64,000 bases of DNA. Origin: Pelodera strongyloides. Taxonomy: Eukaryota > Nematoda > Chromadorea > Rhabditida > Rhabditidae. The notes below the pieces were generated by a model that had not been told where the DNA came from, did no database searches, and saw only the letters and a list, made by a program, of their open reading frames with translations. This document shows positions 13,601 to 23,154 of the stretch, piece after piece; the first letter of the stretch is position 1; each line of letters begins with the position of its first letter. The stretch is from NCBI GenBank assembly GCA_036852015.1, contig JAANDG010000075.1:303061-367060 (forward strand), written 5' to 3'. The position numbers were made by a program, and so were the translations under genes.

Positions 13601-15567
13601 AAGACGTGTGCCATCTTTTTATCAACGCGTGAAAGTTCCTATAAAAATGGGCATCGAAGCTCAGTGTAAGAAGAAACGCAAAGTTTTTTATTTCCAAACT
13701 TCGCACAAATGGTTTTCTAGTGAAATTTGTGCTTCTGTTTGCATGACGTGCCGAAACCATCTAACGCTACAGTGAAATAAGAAACATACGTCTGAAAAGG
13801 CAGTGCACGGCCCTGGAACGTCCATAGGTTCAACACAAAGCACGACAAACAAGGCATCAAGTTGGGAGAACCACTAAAAGTTCAATTGTTTTCGTTGACA
13901 TTGCTGCATAGTTCCATTTGAATTTGCCAGTTCGATTGGCTTGATGATGTGTTCTTACTCGTTTTTCTATGGATTGAATTCCTTCACTGATTGAATTCTA
14001 ATGTTAAAGCGAAATATCGAGCGGTTTTTGAAACACATCGAGTACACCAGCATTCTTACGCAGCCTAAGCAAATCAGCATAAATTAGAATAAAAAATCGA
14101 GCTAAAATCGAGAAACTTTGCATAAGTACGCAAGAATTCAGTTGTCCAATAGGCGTGTCAAAAACTGGACGGTGTTTCGCTTAACCTTCGCTGATTGTAT
14201 TCTAATGTTAAATTATTTTGAAAAAAGAGCACTGGACAAGTGAATAGTATCAAACTGAAAAACCTGCTCACCCCTTTTTTGACAATGTTTCTAGAGACAA
14301 ATTTGCACTCCGCTGAACCTGTTTCGGAACAGTGAGTCCCAAACAAAGATTTCGGAAAAGTGTTTACCCACTTAAACGATTCGGCATTCTTTTGCTAAAA
14401 AGCGAACTTTAAGGCTTCTTTTGATAAAGTAAAGTGCTGGTGCGGTGGATTTACACGCCAGGCCGTCTGCCACTAATGGTTAGCTCGCATGGCCAGTAAG
14501 ACCAGGATGTACAAATTATGTGCAAATTAGAACGGATAGCATGGATGGAGATAAATCGGTTTCTCGAGCTGACTGAGCGCCGCCGACTAATAGCAGAACT
14601 CGTTGGGTTACACCGCACGACCCCTTCACATGGTTTCCGCTGATTCATTGGCATAACTCGCATTACATGGGTGCGCCTCGTATTTATTGTATAGAAGAAG
14701 ATAAATATATAAAAGCAGTCGACTTACTTCATAAGAATCGGTGATTACTTGCATGAGCTCATTGACAACTTGGCACTCGTCGTCCTCCGTGCGAGCAGAG
14801 CATTGCTTGGTAATATCCTAAACAATTGGTTGATTGCGCATAGCATTTTTTTGCATGAAGATCTCCACACGCACACACACACCCGCGCACGCACACGCCC
14901 ACACACACACGCACCCACAGACGCCCACCCACAAGCACACACACACATGTCTAAAAAACCACACACTCACACACGTACACCCATGTCTAATAACCAAACG
15001 CACACACACACACACTCACATACACATGCCTAAAAATCGAATGTGTATTTTCGCCAACAGATAAATTTGTACTTCTTGTAAGTTGTACATTTCACAAACC
15101 TTGCATTCATCTGTTTCAATTTGGTCTGGTCCCAGGCAATTATCGTGAAACTTCACTTTCAGTATTGGCTGAATGAATTTGTGTAAACTGAGAGAAACAG
15201 CAACTCTAGCTCTAATAAGCCGGGAGACTGTAATATCCATACTGTTTTATATTACCCTGTGTTAGCTGGGTATTTTTTGTCCTTGCAATTAGTTTCCAAG
15301 TCAGAACTGGCTGATAAAGTAAAAATATATGGTTTCTATTTCTCACATTTTTTCTACCAGTTTTTCTTTTTAGATGCTCGTCCATAAATTTTGACACTTT
15401 TTCGAGGAAGGAATAGTGTATAGGACAAATAGGTGCTCACAATAAAGACGTCATATGGAAATAAAGAGTGTTTATGATAATAAAAGTTCAACCTCGCTAT
15501 CTTCCTCCTCACACTCAGCGTACGGTAACAAAACGGCGGTAATGACTAATAGTAACCAAAACTTCAT
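347..15567 (-). CDS. Gene 1: multi-exon secreted or membrane protein of tandem cysteine-rich domains (3' end outside window)
   Basis: I read 28 exons on the minus strand, each flanked by AG and GT, with phases that join without a break: 2892 nt, exactly 964 codons, no stop. Exon 1 encodes a signal peptide. The next 27 exons form seven domains of 112-157 residues, each normally spread over four exons (alpha, beta, gamma1, gamma2) with about eight cysteines. Most introns are phase 0; beta/gamma1 introns are usually phase 1. Charged and hydrophobic residues around the cysteine pairs suggest helical hairpins closed by disulfides (inference). The gene continues beyond base 1; its relative at 23-36 kb predicts further domains and a C-terminal membrane anchor. 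I do not recognise the family. The exon chain is well supported by phase agreement and by paralogous exons of identical length; function is unknown. Confidence 0.85.
1434..2396 (-). CDS. Gene 1 domain 6 (4 exons, 132 aa)
   Basis: Exons are alpha 2301-2396, beta 2057-2168, gamma1 1737-1840 and gamma2 1434-1517. The junction is ECK then YHHNFC (C-x6-C). Beta ends one base into a serine codon completed by gamma1. All four exons have same-length counterparts at 33146-33241, 32808-32919, 29382-29485 and 29188-29271. The intron upstream of alpha (2397-7713) is bloated by a retrocopied mRNA and a CR1/jockey-like element; the counterpart intron is about 300 bases. Confidence 0.82.
1669..1698 (+). repeat. 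(GA)n microsatellite
   Basis: About 30 bases of GAGA in a gene 1 intron. Confidence 0.8.
2596..3010 (+). pseudogene. 5'-truncated retrocopy of a processed mRNA
   Basis: An open frame on the plus strand (about 2596-2916) has strongly C/G-ending codons, unlike the rest of the window. It ends in TAG, followed by a short 3' UTR, AATAAA at 2972-2977 and a 21-base A run at 2990-3010, with no intron. This is the signature of a reverse-transcribed, highly expressed mRNA inserted in an intron of gene 1. The product reads DYGWIPYQEAAKFGDKEWHP, then HVAHYKGDISPAV and ILGKV. The W-P start and the VAHYKGD...GKV spacing vaguely recall DM9/DUF3421 repeats, but I would not assign it. A 16-base direct repeat follows the A run. 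Confidence 0.72.
3159..4049 (+). CDS. ORF1 (gag-like) of the CR1/jockey-like element
   Basis: 296 codons, intact. The N-terminal third is charged and serine-rich (RSAAKRDRNSDGSSSPRGHS), suited to nucleic-acid binding. The middle has a Leu-rich stretch, and the C-terminal part is basic and Asn/Pro-rich. I see no CCHC zinc knuckle. It ends immediately before the endonuclease reading frame, as expected for ORF1 of a two-ORF element. The function (RNA binding and particle formation) is inferred from position. Confidence 0.7.
   Translation: MEVDKDKGVDAPVPRSAAKRDRNSDGSSSPRGHSPKRKEVELSEILGMGEVELEGMLQVGQDGLHLDAGQAGKLIDAVQKLISLAKGVISGTSSLVMDSVREERRLRSLVISVPNVPPPPNHNMDLPKETIARNEVAEETTQTLNLKAMIKFLGITEAPCALYKMNAFLWKLEMPSRASRSKILSRKHRLKDTKWGRVFIRESMTFEQRQRLNEMRTQRDYLNSMGGQQRWQLRDDKLVWASENGVDRTKLAFETCIPPGWVNPRHTNRPRSGPPPNNFTPNSFAGSVGSNRQVGN
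4050..6923 (+). pseudogene. ORF2 (endonuclease plus reverse transcriptase) of the CR1/jockey-like element, frameshifted
   Basis: The endonuclease part (to about 4970) shows NIRSL, PDILILFESWL, GGGICLYV, LLGDFNIHFD and SSDHNLITF, the blocks of the AP-like endonuclease. One frameshift lies near 4390-4410 (just before the LPGCTAL stretch) and another near 4960-4972. The reverse transcriptase (4962-6923) is a single open frame with DGIP, SGVPQGSVLGP and the catalytic FADD at about residue 350 of that frame. It ends in a typical C-terminal region (TARWLNKMP). This block order is that of the CR1/jockey group. Confidence 0.85.
7714..8850 (-). CDS. Gene 1 domain 5 (3 exons, 143 aa; beta and gamma1 fused)
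   Basis: Exons are alpha 8758-8850, a fused beta-gamma1 exon 8263-8511 of 249 nt, and gamma2 7714-7800. The junction is SCQ then LFGTLC (C-x6-C). The fused exon carries both the beta pair and the gamma1 pair (C-x9-C near its end), so one intron has been lost here or gained in the other domains. The counterparts at 34481-34573, 33812-34060 and 33545-33631 have identical lengths and share the fusion, so it predates the duplication. Confidence 0.82.
7892..7987 (+). repeat. 24-bp tandem repeat, four copies, each palindromic
   Basis: Unit ATGTTGGGAGTATGCTCCCATGGA; the core GGGAGTATGCTCCC can fold. It lies in a gene 1 intron. Confidence 0.8.
8998..10395 (-). CDS. Gene 1 domain 4 (4 exons, 157 aa)
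   Basis: Exons are alpha 10273-10395, beta 9851-9932, gamma1 9543-9706 and gamma2 8998-9099. The junction is SCQ then MLKKAC (C-x6-C). Beta ends one base into a glycine codon completed by gamma1. Gamma1 has widely spaced cysteines and many charged residues; gamma2 has C-x10-C (EICSFGTGANHAGC). The last two exons have counterparts at 36089-36240 (152 versus 164 nt) and 35611-35712 (same length). Confidence 0.8.
10598..12073 (-). CDS. Gene 1 domain 3 (4 exons, 152 aa)
   Basis: Exons are alpha 11915-12073, beta 11428-11536, gamma1 10812-10909 and gamma2 10598-10687. Alpha is unusually long (53 residues, extra cysteines, a basic RKRRK stretch) but ends in the family signature KCQ, and beta starts QYIKMC. 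Beta ends with one extra base and gamma1 starts with two, completing a valine codon. Gamma2 has C-x10-C. No counterpart of this domain was found at 36-50 kb. A TTAA MITE (11727-11895) ends about 20 bases from the alpha donor. Confidence 0.78.
11727..11895. mobile_element. TTAA MITE, CCGGCCGG family (copy 1)
   Basis: About 170 bases with inverted ends of the form GCGAAATACCGGCCGGTTTTTGA... and an internal TTAGAATAAGAAATCGAGC block. The right end is at TTTAAAGG. The left TTAA is lost. It lies in a gene 1 intron close to the domain 3 alpha donor. Confidence 0.75.
12313..13638 (-). CDS. Gene 1 domain 2 (4 exons, 129 aa)
   Basis: Exons are alpha 13552-13638, beta 13340-13466, gamma1 13004-13095 and gamma2 12313-12393. 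The alpha/beta junction reads DGCE then KLVEPC (C-x6-C). The beta exon ends one base into a codon, and gamma1 supplies the other two, so the phases agree. Gamma1 has C-x9-C and gamma2 C-x8-C. Counterparts of alpha, beta and gamma1 are at 55188-55271, 53982-54102 and 49928-50310; the last carries a 97-codon acidic insertion absent here. The gamma1-gamma2 intron is filled by a 451-bp palindromic element. Confidence 0.8.
12496..12946. mobile_element. 451-bp palindromic TTAA element (AAAGGGACGGGCCC ends)
   Basis: The arms of about 185 bases are almost perfect inverted copies, TTAA flanks both sides, and there is a spacer of about 85 bases. It lies in the gene 1 intron between domain 2 gamma2 and gamma1. 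The open frame 12710-12901 is read from the palindrome and is not a gene. Confidence 0.8.
13790..15168 (-). CDS. Gene 1 domain 1 (4 exons, 114 aa)
   Basis: Exons are alpha 15100-15168, beta 14728-14817, gamma1 14272-14370 and gamma2 13790-13873, all phase 0 at both ends. Alpha ends ...DECK and beta begins DITKQC, giving C-x6-C across the junction. Cysteine spacings are C-x10-C (alpha), C-x8-C (beta), C-x7-C (gamma1, GTHCSETGSAEC) and C-x9-C (gamma2). The beta donor is a full GTAAGT. Diverged counterparts of gamma1 and gamma2 lie at 61555-61665 and 60531-60620. The gamma1-gamma2 intron holds a TTAA MITE; the beta-alpha intron holds a CA-rich low-complexity tract. Confidence 0.8.
14004..14184. 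mobile_element. TTAA MITE, CCGGCCGG family (copy 2)
   Basis: TTAA flanks both ends. The 23 bases before the left TTAA (CCTTCACTGATTG...) recur after the right TTAA and are again followed by TTAA. Confidence 0.72.
14863..15030 (+). repeat. (CA)n-rich low-complexity tract
   Basis: Interrupted CACACA with CCACAGACGCCC-like variants, in the intron between the domain 1 beta and alpha exons. It produces several spurious open frames. Confidence 0.8.
15493..15567 (-). CDS. Gene 1 exon 1: signal peptide
   Basis: The ATG is at 15567-15565. The 25 codons encode MKFWLLLVITAVLLPYAEC followed by an acidic stretch, ending at a phase-0 GT donor. A basic residue, a Leu/Val/Ile core and a small polar end make a classic cleavable signal peptide. 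It routes the following cysteine-rich domains to the secretory pathway. I joined it directly to the exon at 15100-15168. Weak exon-like stretches at 15356-15398 and 15250-15310 were not included because their phases break the frame. Confidence 0.75.
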
Positions 15568-15639
15568 GACGAGCCAACCGCTGTAAGAATTCACAGCTCA
15601 GAGACTTCCTCAAAGAAATAAAAAGGCGCCTAAGGAACA

Positions 15640-15652
15640 CCTTTTTATATCG
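15640..15652 (-). promoter_or_regulatory. Candidate TATA box of gene 1
   Basis: On the minus strand this reads CGATATAAAAAGG, about 73-85 bases upstream of the signal-peptide ATG. That spacing would give a short 5' UTR. A possible acceptor (CTTACAG) lies about 15 bases before the ATG, so a 5' UTR intron or a trans-splice site is an alternative. Confidence 0.4.
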
Positions 15653-15899
15653 AATTACTATTTTAGAAAGCAGAGAAAAAGTAATAACGCCTGCCCACCT
15701 GTGAAAACAAAGCCGGATAGAGCTTACGTTGGAATAGAACTTATTCATTATTTATATGGGTTATTTGCCTGTATTCTAATCTTATGTAGATATTGATATG
15801 TGTTTCACCATTTTTTACGTGATTCGAACAAACAAAAAAAAACGAGAAATTTTGCTTTCGTTCTAACCAAGTTTTAACATGTCTATGTTTTTGTCAATT

Positions 15900-17015
15900 T
15901 TTTACACACCCAAAATATGTCTAACTCTCACTCTGGGTGAGATTTCGTTGGTGGATCCGGCCTCTGATTTAGTTGTAAACTTTTCTATGTGGTTTGCAAG
16001 CATGCTGAAATTTATCGTATCTTGGAGCTGCACGGGAATTTTTTATTTTATTTTTTTCATATGCAGTTCTCGTGAATAAATATTTACAGAATCACATCGA
16101 ATTTTTCCAAACCCCATTACAGAAAATTTTAATTTTTAATCTTTCGGGTTTGGCTTCGGGTTCGGGTTTCGGGTTTGGGTTCGGGTTCGGGTGGGTATAT
16201 TTTATTATATATGACTGATTGATCTTTTCGATATATGTTTCGGATGAGCATGAACTTGAGTTCGTGAGCATCAACAATTGGAGTACATAATTTTCAATCG
16301 TATAAAACTCTAAAACTAACGAAGTTATGCTTCACAGTCATTTTTATTGTTGTTTCCATCATTTAATTTTCGACTGACATTTTCCCCTATGGTAGCATCA
16401 GTGATTTCATGAAAAAATTGGAAAAATGAAATCCCGTTTTTTTAACTTAAATAGTGCCTGAAGGTGTTATGAACACTATTAAAGTAGAACAGACGCGAAA
16501 CAGTTACTCTTTACATTCATAATTTAAGTTTTATAATGTAAAAAATATCACAGTTATAAATGCAAAAATAATGTCCGCAGCGTGGATTCGAACCCGTGAC
16601 CTTCCTTTTAGCAGTCAGAAGCCCTATCCACTACACTAAACGACGATTGAAATTATAGTTCTGGTAGCCTGTGACAATGACCGAAAAAAAACTTATCTCG
16701 CTTGCGAAAGGTGTTCCTGAGATAATCTTTCTTATAAAATCTTACCTTGTATATTGCTTATCGTGTGGCATCGGCAGATTTTTCATAAGTTACCTATTGG
16801 CCGAGTTTTGCCCTTGTTAGATGTAAACTTTTCTATGAGGTTTGCAATCATGCTGAAATTTACCGTATCTTGGAGCTACACGGGAATATTTTTTTAATTT
16901 TTTTTCATATCTCGTGCATAAATTTTTGCAGAATCACACCGAATTTTTGGGATACTTGCAAACCCCATTACAGAAACCGGTAATTTATAATCTTTCGGGT
17001 TTTGCAACTAGACGT
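15900..17015. repeat. Intergenic pair of diverged direct repeats with telomere-like TTCGGG runs
   Basis: 15950-16160 and 16810-17005 share GTAAACTTTTCTATG, TATCTTGGAGCT and AACCCCATTACAGAAA. The first copy ends in a run of TTCGGG/TTTGGG words (16143-16195). No coding sequence seen. Confidence 0.55.
16573..16644 (-). repeat. tRNA-like sequence (degenerate)
   Basis: It has an A-box-like TAGTGTAGTGGATAGGGC and a B box GGGTTCGAATCC. The acceptor and T stems do not pair and the anticodon loop is too long, so it is a tRNA-derived relic. Confidence 0.5.
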
Positions 17016-17954
17016 ATACGAAAAACTAGAAAAGTAAAATTTCTTTTTGAGTATTGAATAAAAAAAAAATATGCGCCCTGCTTTGCAGCGATGTTAATTA
17101 CGCGAAGAATTTGAATAGACGGCTTGATTCTGGAGAGTGTCGTATACGTGGCTTTTTATGCCTCTACAGATCAACAAACATCGGAAGGGCCGATTCTGGG
17201 CGCACACCTTACGTTCCTACAGATAACATAACATAACATAACATTAACATTTATTACGAACAGAAAATGTCGCACAACGTATATATTCATATGAGGACGT
17301 TAGTTGAACAAGTCCCCACCCTTGCATATATTTTTTTTGCGTATTATTCGTTTGGACTAACAATAAGACGAGGCATTCATCATCAGGTTCATAAATTCTA
17401 CACAACATAAATAGATCATTAACCCCCACACTCCTTCTCTCCTTCCTACTCGCACACATCTAACACTTACAGCTAACCCGCCACACGTGGCCCGGTTATT
17501 GGCAATGAATGTTGCTTGATTTATTCGCTGTTGTTGTACTTCATCGCTTTCTTTACTTTTCTTCATTGTGGATAATGTTTCTTCCCCGAAGATGGCCTAA
17601 TGCCGCACCAAAAATAAATAAATAACAAGTCCTTTTCATAAAAAGCATATGGCAATCTTTGATGAAGTAACTATGATTAAATCGTGAGGAGAAACAAGAA
17701 AGAACGAGGCAAGGCACCTGACGACCTGACAAAGACATTTTTATTCCATAAACACAGATTCAGTAGCCAGACATTTTTAGTACAGTATATTTCATATATA
17801 TATACCATATAGAAGTGGAACACGTTATAATTAACGTCAAATATTAGAACTTTTGTTACATATTCTATGTATTACTTTGATGATACGCGGCTTGGTTTCT
17901 TACAGTGGGGATGAGATCAAAATCGAATCTGAAAAGTGATAAATATTAGAGTAA

Positions 17955-18351
17955 CAGCCGTTCGAAGAGCCCTACGGGCTCTTCTCCGACTGGAGGAATC
18001 GGCCTTCGGCCGATTGTTACCCTATTTACAAAAAAAAGGTAAAAAGACGTGCATTTACGTTTATGTGGAAACGTATGTGGCTCGGGACTTCAAGGTTTTT
18101 GCAAGTCATGCAAATTAGCTATTGCACTTGCTCTTCTAGCTCCTATAAGACCCTCGTCCAATAAGCTAGCATAGCTCAACTGGTAGAGCGGTGGACTGTG
18201 AATCGAGGGGTAGTGCGCTACTGTGGGTTCGAATCTCGCCAGCGGCAAAGATTTTGTAAGCTCTTCCGATCGAAGATTTTCTTTATGAACATCTTTCGTT
18301 GTGCACATAAAAACAAACCCGTGACAAACTCTTCTCCTTTATATAATAAGA
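17955..18351 (+). repeat. Hairpin plus tRNA-like unit, tandem copy 1
   Basis: It begins with two hairpins (17955-17992 with GAAGAGCCC-TAC-GGGCTCTTC; 17997-18015 with AATCGGCC-TTC-GGCCGATT). About 150 bases later comes a tRNA-like head (about 18170-18250) with an A box (TAGCTCAACTGGTAGAGC) and a B box (GGGTTCGAATC). It ends CTCCTTTATATAATAAGA. The anticodon stem is mispaired, so it is tRNA-derived rather than a tRNA. Confidence 0.65.
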
Positions 18352-18791
18352 CCAGCCGTTCGAAGAGCCCTACGGGCTCTTCTCCGACTGGAGGAATCGG
18401 CCTTCGGCCGATTGTTTCCCTATTTAAAAAAAGAATTGCTAAAACGTAAAAACTTAACTCTCGCCTCTTTCTCTTCCGTGCCACTTACATTCTGATTGCG
18501 GAAACGTATACTAATCAGTTTGGATCTCCACTCGTCTAATGCTAGCATGCAAATTTGCCATTGAAGGTGCTCTATGTAGAGCAGATAATTACCCGTATGA
18601 TAAGCTAGCATAGCTCAACCGGTAGAGCGTTGGACCGTGATGCGAGAGGTTCTGTGCTGCTGTGGGTTCGAATCTCGCCATTGGCAAAGATTTTGTATGC
18701 TCTTTCGACCGAAAAATTTTCTTTATGGAGGGATTTCGTTGTGCACATAAAAACAAACCCGTGACAAACTCTTCTCCTTTATATAATAAGA
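18352..18791 (+). repeat. Hairpin plus tRNA-like unit, tandem copy 2
   Basis: Same order as copy 1: hairpins 18352-18391 and 18396-18414, tRNA-like head 18604-18683, end TATATAATAAGA. The two units abut with no spacer. Confidence 0.65.
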
Positions 18792-19399
18792 TATTGAAGT
18801 ACTTCCCCATATAGACAAATGATAATTCCCTTCACATCTCTGCGCAGGGCTAGTATTTAAATATACTAAACATATAAGCTCTTTAAAGGGATAGGTTCAC
18901 TAGGATTTGCATCTTTTTAAATGCTTTCTATTGATAGTATGGCCGAAAACCTTCACAATGGCAAAAAAAAAACATAAAATTACCATTTCTCGCCGAGGTA
19001 GGAGAGCTTGCTCAAAAAGTTAAACTACCTCGAATTTATAAAACAACTGGAGTAGCGCAGCCTAGCTAAATGCGAAATAGCGTGACAGGGTTGGAGGTGC
19101 AGATAGTGTTGTGATCGACAGAGAATGATAAATCTCCGTTAATTAATGAATCCCGAGCTTTTTCCAAGAAACTTTGCGTTTTCGAGCTTTTTCCGACAAT
19201 TCTCCGATTATTCTCCAAGAAGATTCTTGGAAAAACCTCGGAAATCCCGAGTTTCTTGGAGAATAATCGGAAAATTCTCGGAAAAAGGTCGGGGAAAAAG
19301 GGGCGCGGTTTGCAAATGTACGCAATGCTACAGCTTGCGATAGGATGCTCTGCGTTGCATTCCATAATGGGTCACCTCTGCGTTCGTTCGAAAAAACTT

Positions 19400-22240
19400 T
19401 TTTATAAACTTGTTCTTTTTATTTGTGATTTTCGTGTTTCGTTGTTTGTTATTTATGTTTTCTGTGTGCGCATAAAGGATTATAGTGTTCTAGTCTAGTT
19501 ACACAACGTTCATCTTTCGTTATTGTCCTGTTTACATTGAATAAGTTATTCATTTAGCCTCGCTCGCCCTAATGGTTTATTTTTTTGTGCTCTCCCTATT
19601 ATAGTTGTTGTATTCTCATTGACACTCTTTGTTGCTGTTTTACTCCAGTTTTCTATTCAGTGCCTGGCCAATTCTGCTCCGTTTCTATTTATTTTCTAAT
19701 TTTAATTCTACGATAAATACCGCATTTCTAGCCTGCAGGACACTAATTTAATAGTGATGTGTTCCAGAGCGAAGAGTGACAGTGTTGTGCCCTCGTCTCC
19801 AGGTTGCTGGTAATCGGTCGTGTCATGTGGCAAGCGGTAGACCGATATGCGAATTCCTGGAGGGATCAAAACGGCCGCTCAGGATGTTATAGTATGAAGT
19901 TTTTCGTAAGTTTTTTTTCGGTTTGATCAATTTCCTTTCGTAAGTTTTTTTTTTCGGTTTGATCAATTTCCTCTGTGCTGATGTTTTCAAAATGCAGTGA
20001 ATACTCGTTAACTTTTGTTGTATTCAACGAGGCTCTATGCTGATTTTGCATTAACTCCACGTGCAACACCGGCTTAAAAATTCAAATTAAGCTATCTATT
20101 GAGCGCACAGGCGCCCACCAATTTACGGGACTGTTATTTACGCGAAATATCCTCTTGGGCTCACCGCTGAGTCTTATACTTCACTTGCCAGCCAGGGCCA
20201 GGAATGCCAGGCTTATTAGCTGTATCTGTATATTTTGGTGCCATTTAGACTCCCATGACACAGCTGCGCTCAGTGGCGTTTGCCCACTATCGGATTGCCA
20301 GCCTGTGCTGTGGATTATCATCATGAAACACTGGGAATTCAACTAGCGGTCAGTGTCTTTTGTTATGCGTTATGCTTTATTCGAAAATACGCAGTTATTC
20401 ATCGTGTAAAGGGCGCTTGAACTCGTTATATCGCTAGAAACGCGTATTTATTGTAGAATTAAATTTATTTTTATTTCAGCATCAGCATGCGCAATTACCA
20501 TGCTCTTTGAGAAGGAACGTGTTGGAAGTTGGGATTTTGGGGGAAACTATCCCAGTGGGTATCCCAGTTTTTATTCATATACCTCGAGGTTTGTCGGGTT
20601 ATGTTTGCACCTTCCAAGCTTCCTATTTTACTTCCTTTCGCCGGCGCCGCGTATCGTGCTGTCAGCCCTTTGTTATTGGGTAGATTCAAAAATATGTTAA
20701 AGCGAAATACCAGCCGATTTTTGAAACGCATCTCAAATATCGGCATTCTTATGCAGTTGTGCTAAGTGTGGTCTATTTTTTATTCTAATTTATTTATGCC
20801 CATTTGTATATGAAGCATAAGAAATCAGGGGTACTCGATGCGTTTCAAAAACGGCCGGTATCTCGCTTTAAGCTTTTTCAAGTGCTAGGTACCACAAATT
20901 ATAAACACTTGTTTTTTTTAGACTGACAATACCTAACCTATTTCAGCTCGTTCTACAGGCACCGTCCGCTGAGGCTAAAAGGAGATGATTTCCTGTTGCT
21001 TTTTCCATCCCCTCCCCGTTATGCAAATGCAAGGTACCATTTTTGTTATGTTAGTATTTTTTTTAGTTTATTTGTCCTATTGTGTGCTTTTCGTAAATCC
21101 TTTTCTTTCTTAGTGTTGTGTGTCTTTGTGTCCCGCTCGCATGCAGTGGAAACTAGGGGAAGTTTTACAACGTTTTGCGTTTTTACACTTTACAGTCGTA
21201 TGGTAAGTAAGTACCCGGTTTGCGCGATAATTCGTTATCTATGTCCTTAGTTTAAAAGTTAGTGTATAGATTTACAAAATGTGGGAATACAGTTGACCGG
21301 TATCTTTATAAAACGGTGGTTATATCGCTGTAGGCTTCGTATTAGCTACATTTCGTGACGATGACAAACATAACAGATTAATGATTCCAGGAGCTACTCG
21401 GTACACGGTACGACTGTACGACGCCGTAAAAGGAAAGTTGCTGGATGATGGATACAGTTGCCGACAGATGGCCAGTGCCGTGGCGAGTCTGTGATTTTCG
21501 GAAGTTTCCATATTATTAGTTAGTATTTATGTTTAGGTAGTATAGTAAGTTCTCCGAAGTGGTCCGAAGGTACTAATTAGAGAAGCCTTAGTTTTCTAAT
21601 TGCTCGCTCCGGTCCCCTAATATTAATTCAGTCGATTTAAAATGCACTAACTATCCCAACCTTATTTTTTTTACATCTAAGTAGTTCTTCTCTATAGTAT
21701 TGATTATTAATTCTTACTGTTAGGTACGCGATATTGTCTTAAATCGTTGCCTTTGTGATTTCCTCGAAAACGTGCTTTTTTAAAATCGCTATGTATTTGT
21801 TACTCTGGTATTTGTTACTTACGCTTACTTACTTACGTATATTGTTACTTACGCTACATAGGTATTTGTTACTCTGTTTATAATTTCCGTCGTATTCACT
21901 ATTGTTTGTGTGTAGTTTTTACAGTAATAATTATTAGCATCATTGTATGTACTAATGCCATTAATAATGTATTTATGTGATGTATTATTATGTGTGATGT
22001 ATTAGTTTGGTTATTGTTTTACTAATTTAGTATAGTAATAAGCCGCCTTTTAATATTTTTATATAGGTTTTTACAGAAAAACTTAATGTTTTTCCTTTGA
22101 TAGTTCCTTTGATATTTTAGAAAAATACTAAGATTTTGCGTCGCTGTTGTCACTTTAAAATAAACATTATATTTTTTTCCTATGCTGTTTATAGTATTAT
22201 ATTTTCTATACGGCGGCGGTTTTTGGCCGCGGTGCGGCGG
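19400..22240. other. Interior of the 3.8-kb TTAA element
   Basis: Apart from the nested MITE, AT-rich sequence with a short direct repeat (TCGTAAGTTTTTTTT-TCGGTTTGATCAATTTCCT at 19904-19970). No transposase-like frame. Confidence 0.45.
20697..20871. mobile_element. TTAA MITE, CCGGCCGG family (copy 3)
   Basis: TTAA at both ends, with inverted ends AGCGAAATACC...GGTATCTCGCT. It is nested inside the 3.8-kb element 18883-22660. Confidence 0.75.
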
Positions 22241-22656
22241 GCGGTGTGAGGTGTATCGTTGTCTGCGCCCTCCTCGGCGAGAGCGTTTTCCGAGCTTTTT
22301 CCAAGAAGTTTCCAATTTTCGGCCGACTAAAAATCTAGTTGGAAGTTAGTAAAATTCTACCTGGTTTTTCCTCGGCCGAAAATTGGAAACTTCTTGGAAA
22401 AAGCTCGGAAACCAAGATCATAGAAAGCGCCCTGTATTTTCTAGCACCTCCAGCCCTGCTACGCTATTTCCCACTTCATGCATGGCTGCGGTACTCCAAT
22501 TGTTTTATAAATTCGAGGTAGTTTAGCTTTTTTGAGCGAGCTCTCCTACTGCGGGGATCAAAGGAAATTTACTGCAATTTTCGCATTTTGACCGTCATAG
22601 GTCATACTACCAACATAAATTATAAAAAAGGTGCAATTCGAGATGAACATATCCCT

Positions 22657-23095
22657 TTAAAGGATCGCAGTCACTACAAAATCATCATTTTGCTTCGAGT
22701 TACTTGAATTTAGTAAAGAATAAAGAAAAATACTTTACCAAAACCGAATAATTTAAATTCCAACTCAGGGGGTGAACAAGTAGAAAAGCAGTTCTACTTA
22801 ACTACCGCGGGATTATGAAACGTGTAGTGATATGCCTGCAGACCCTTGCAGTATATGTAAAGATATAATATGCAGATATTTGCCGAAATAATTTGCATAC
22901 TCCCGATCGGGAAGCAGCTGTATGAACACGTTTCGTGATCCTGCGGTAGCTAAGTAGAACTACTTTTCTACTTGTTCACTCCCTGAGTTGGAATTCAAAT
23001 TATTCGGTTTTGGTAAAGTATTTGTCTCTATTCTTTACTAAATACAAGTAAACTCGAACAAAAACGACGATTTTGTAGTGACTGCGATCCTTTAA
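22657..23095. mobile_element. Palindromic TTAA element (AAAGGATCGCAGTCACTAC ends), copy 1
   Basis: The arms of about 180 bases are inverted. Its left TTAA is also the right TTAA of the 18883-22660 element. It ends 60 bases downstream of the gene 2 stop. Confidence 0.78.
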
Positions 23096-23154
23096 GTGTA
23101 CTATGACGGGATGGCGGAAGTTTCTTTACATATTCCCTAGCATTTATGTAGTAT

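Larger units (their letters stand above)
18883..22660. mobile_element. 3.8-kb TTAA element with long inverted ends (AAAGGGATAGGTTCA)
   Basis: The left arm (18887-19107) and right arm (22438-22656) are inverted copies sharing CTACCTCGAATTTATAAAAC and the CTCGCTCAAAAA/TTTTTGAGCGAG stretch. Inside each arm is a second layer of TTCCAAGAA/TTCTTGG words (19146-19300 and 22270-22420). The middle has no convincing open frame and carries a nested MITE, so it is non-autonomous. Confidence 0.68.

Noticed and set aside
14745..15064. Overlapping open frames on both strands in the CA-rich tract
   Set aside because: They are translations of a (CA)n microsatellite in an intron.
15250..15400. Extra exons between the signal peptide and the first domain exon of gene 1
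   Set aside because: Candidate splice sites exist, but the phases introduce stops or break the frame into the exon 15100-15168.
18170..18683. Two tRNA genes with GTG anticodon
   Set aside because: The A and B boxes are good, but the anticodon and acceptor stems are mispaired and both lie in a larger tandem repeat; treated as tRNA-derived.
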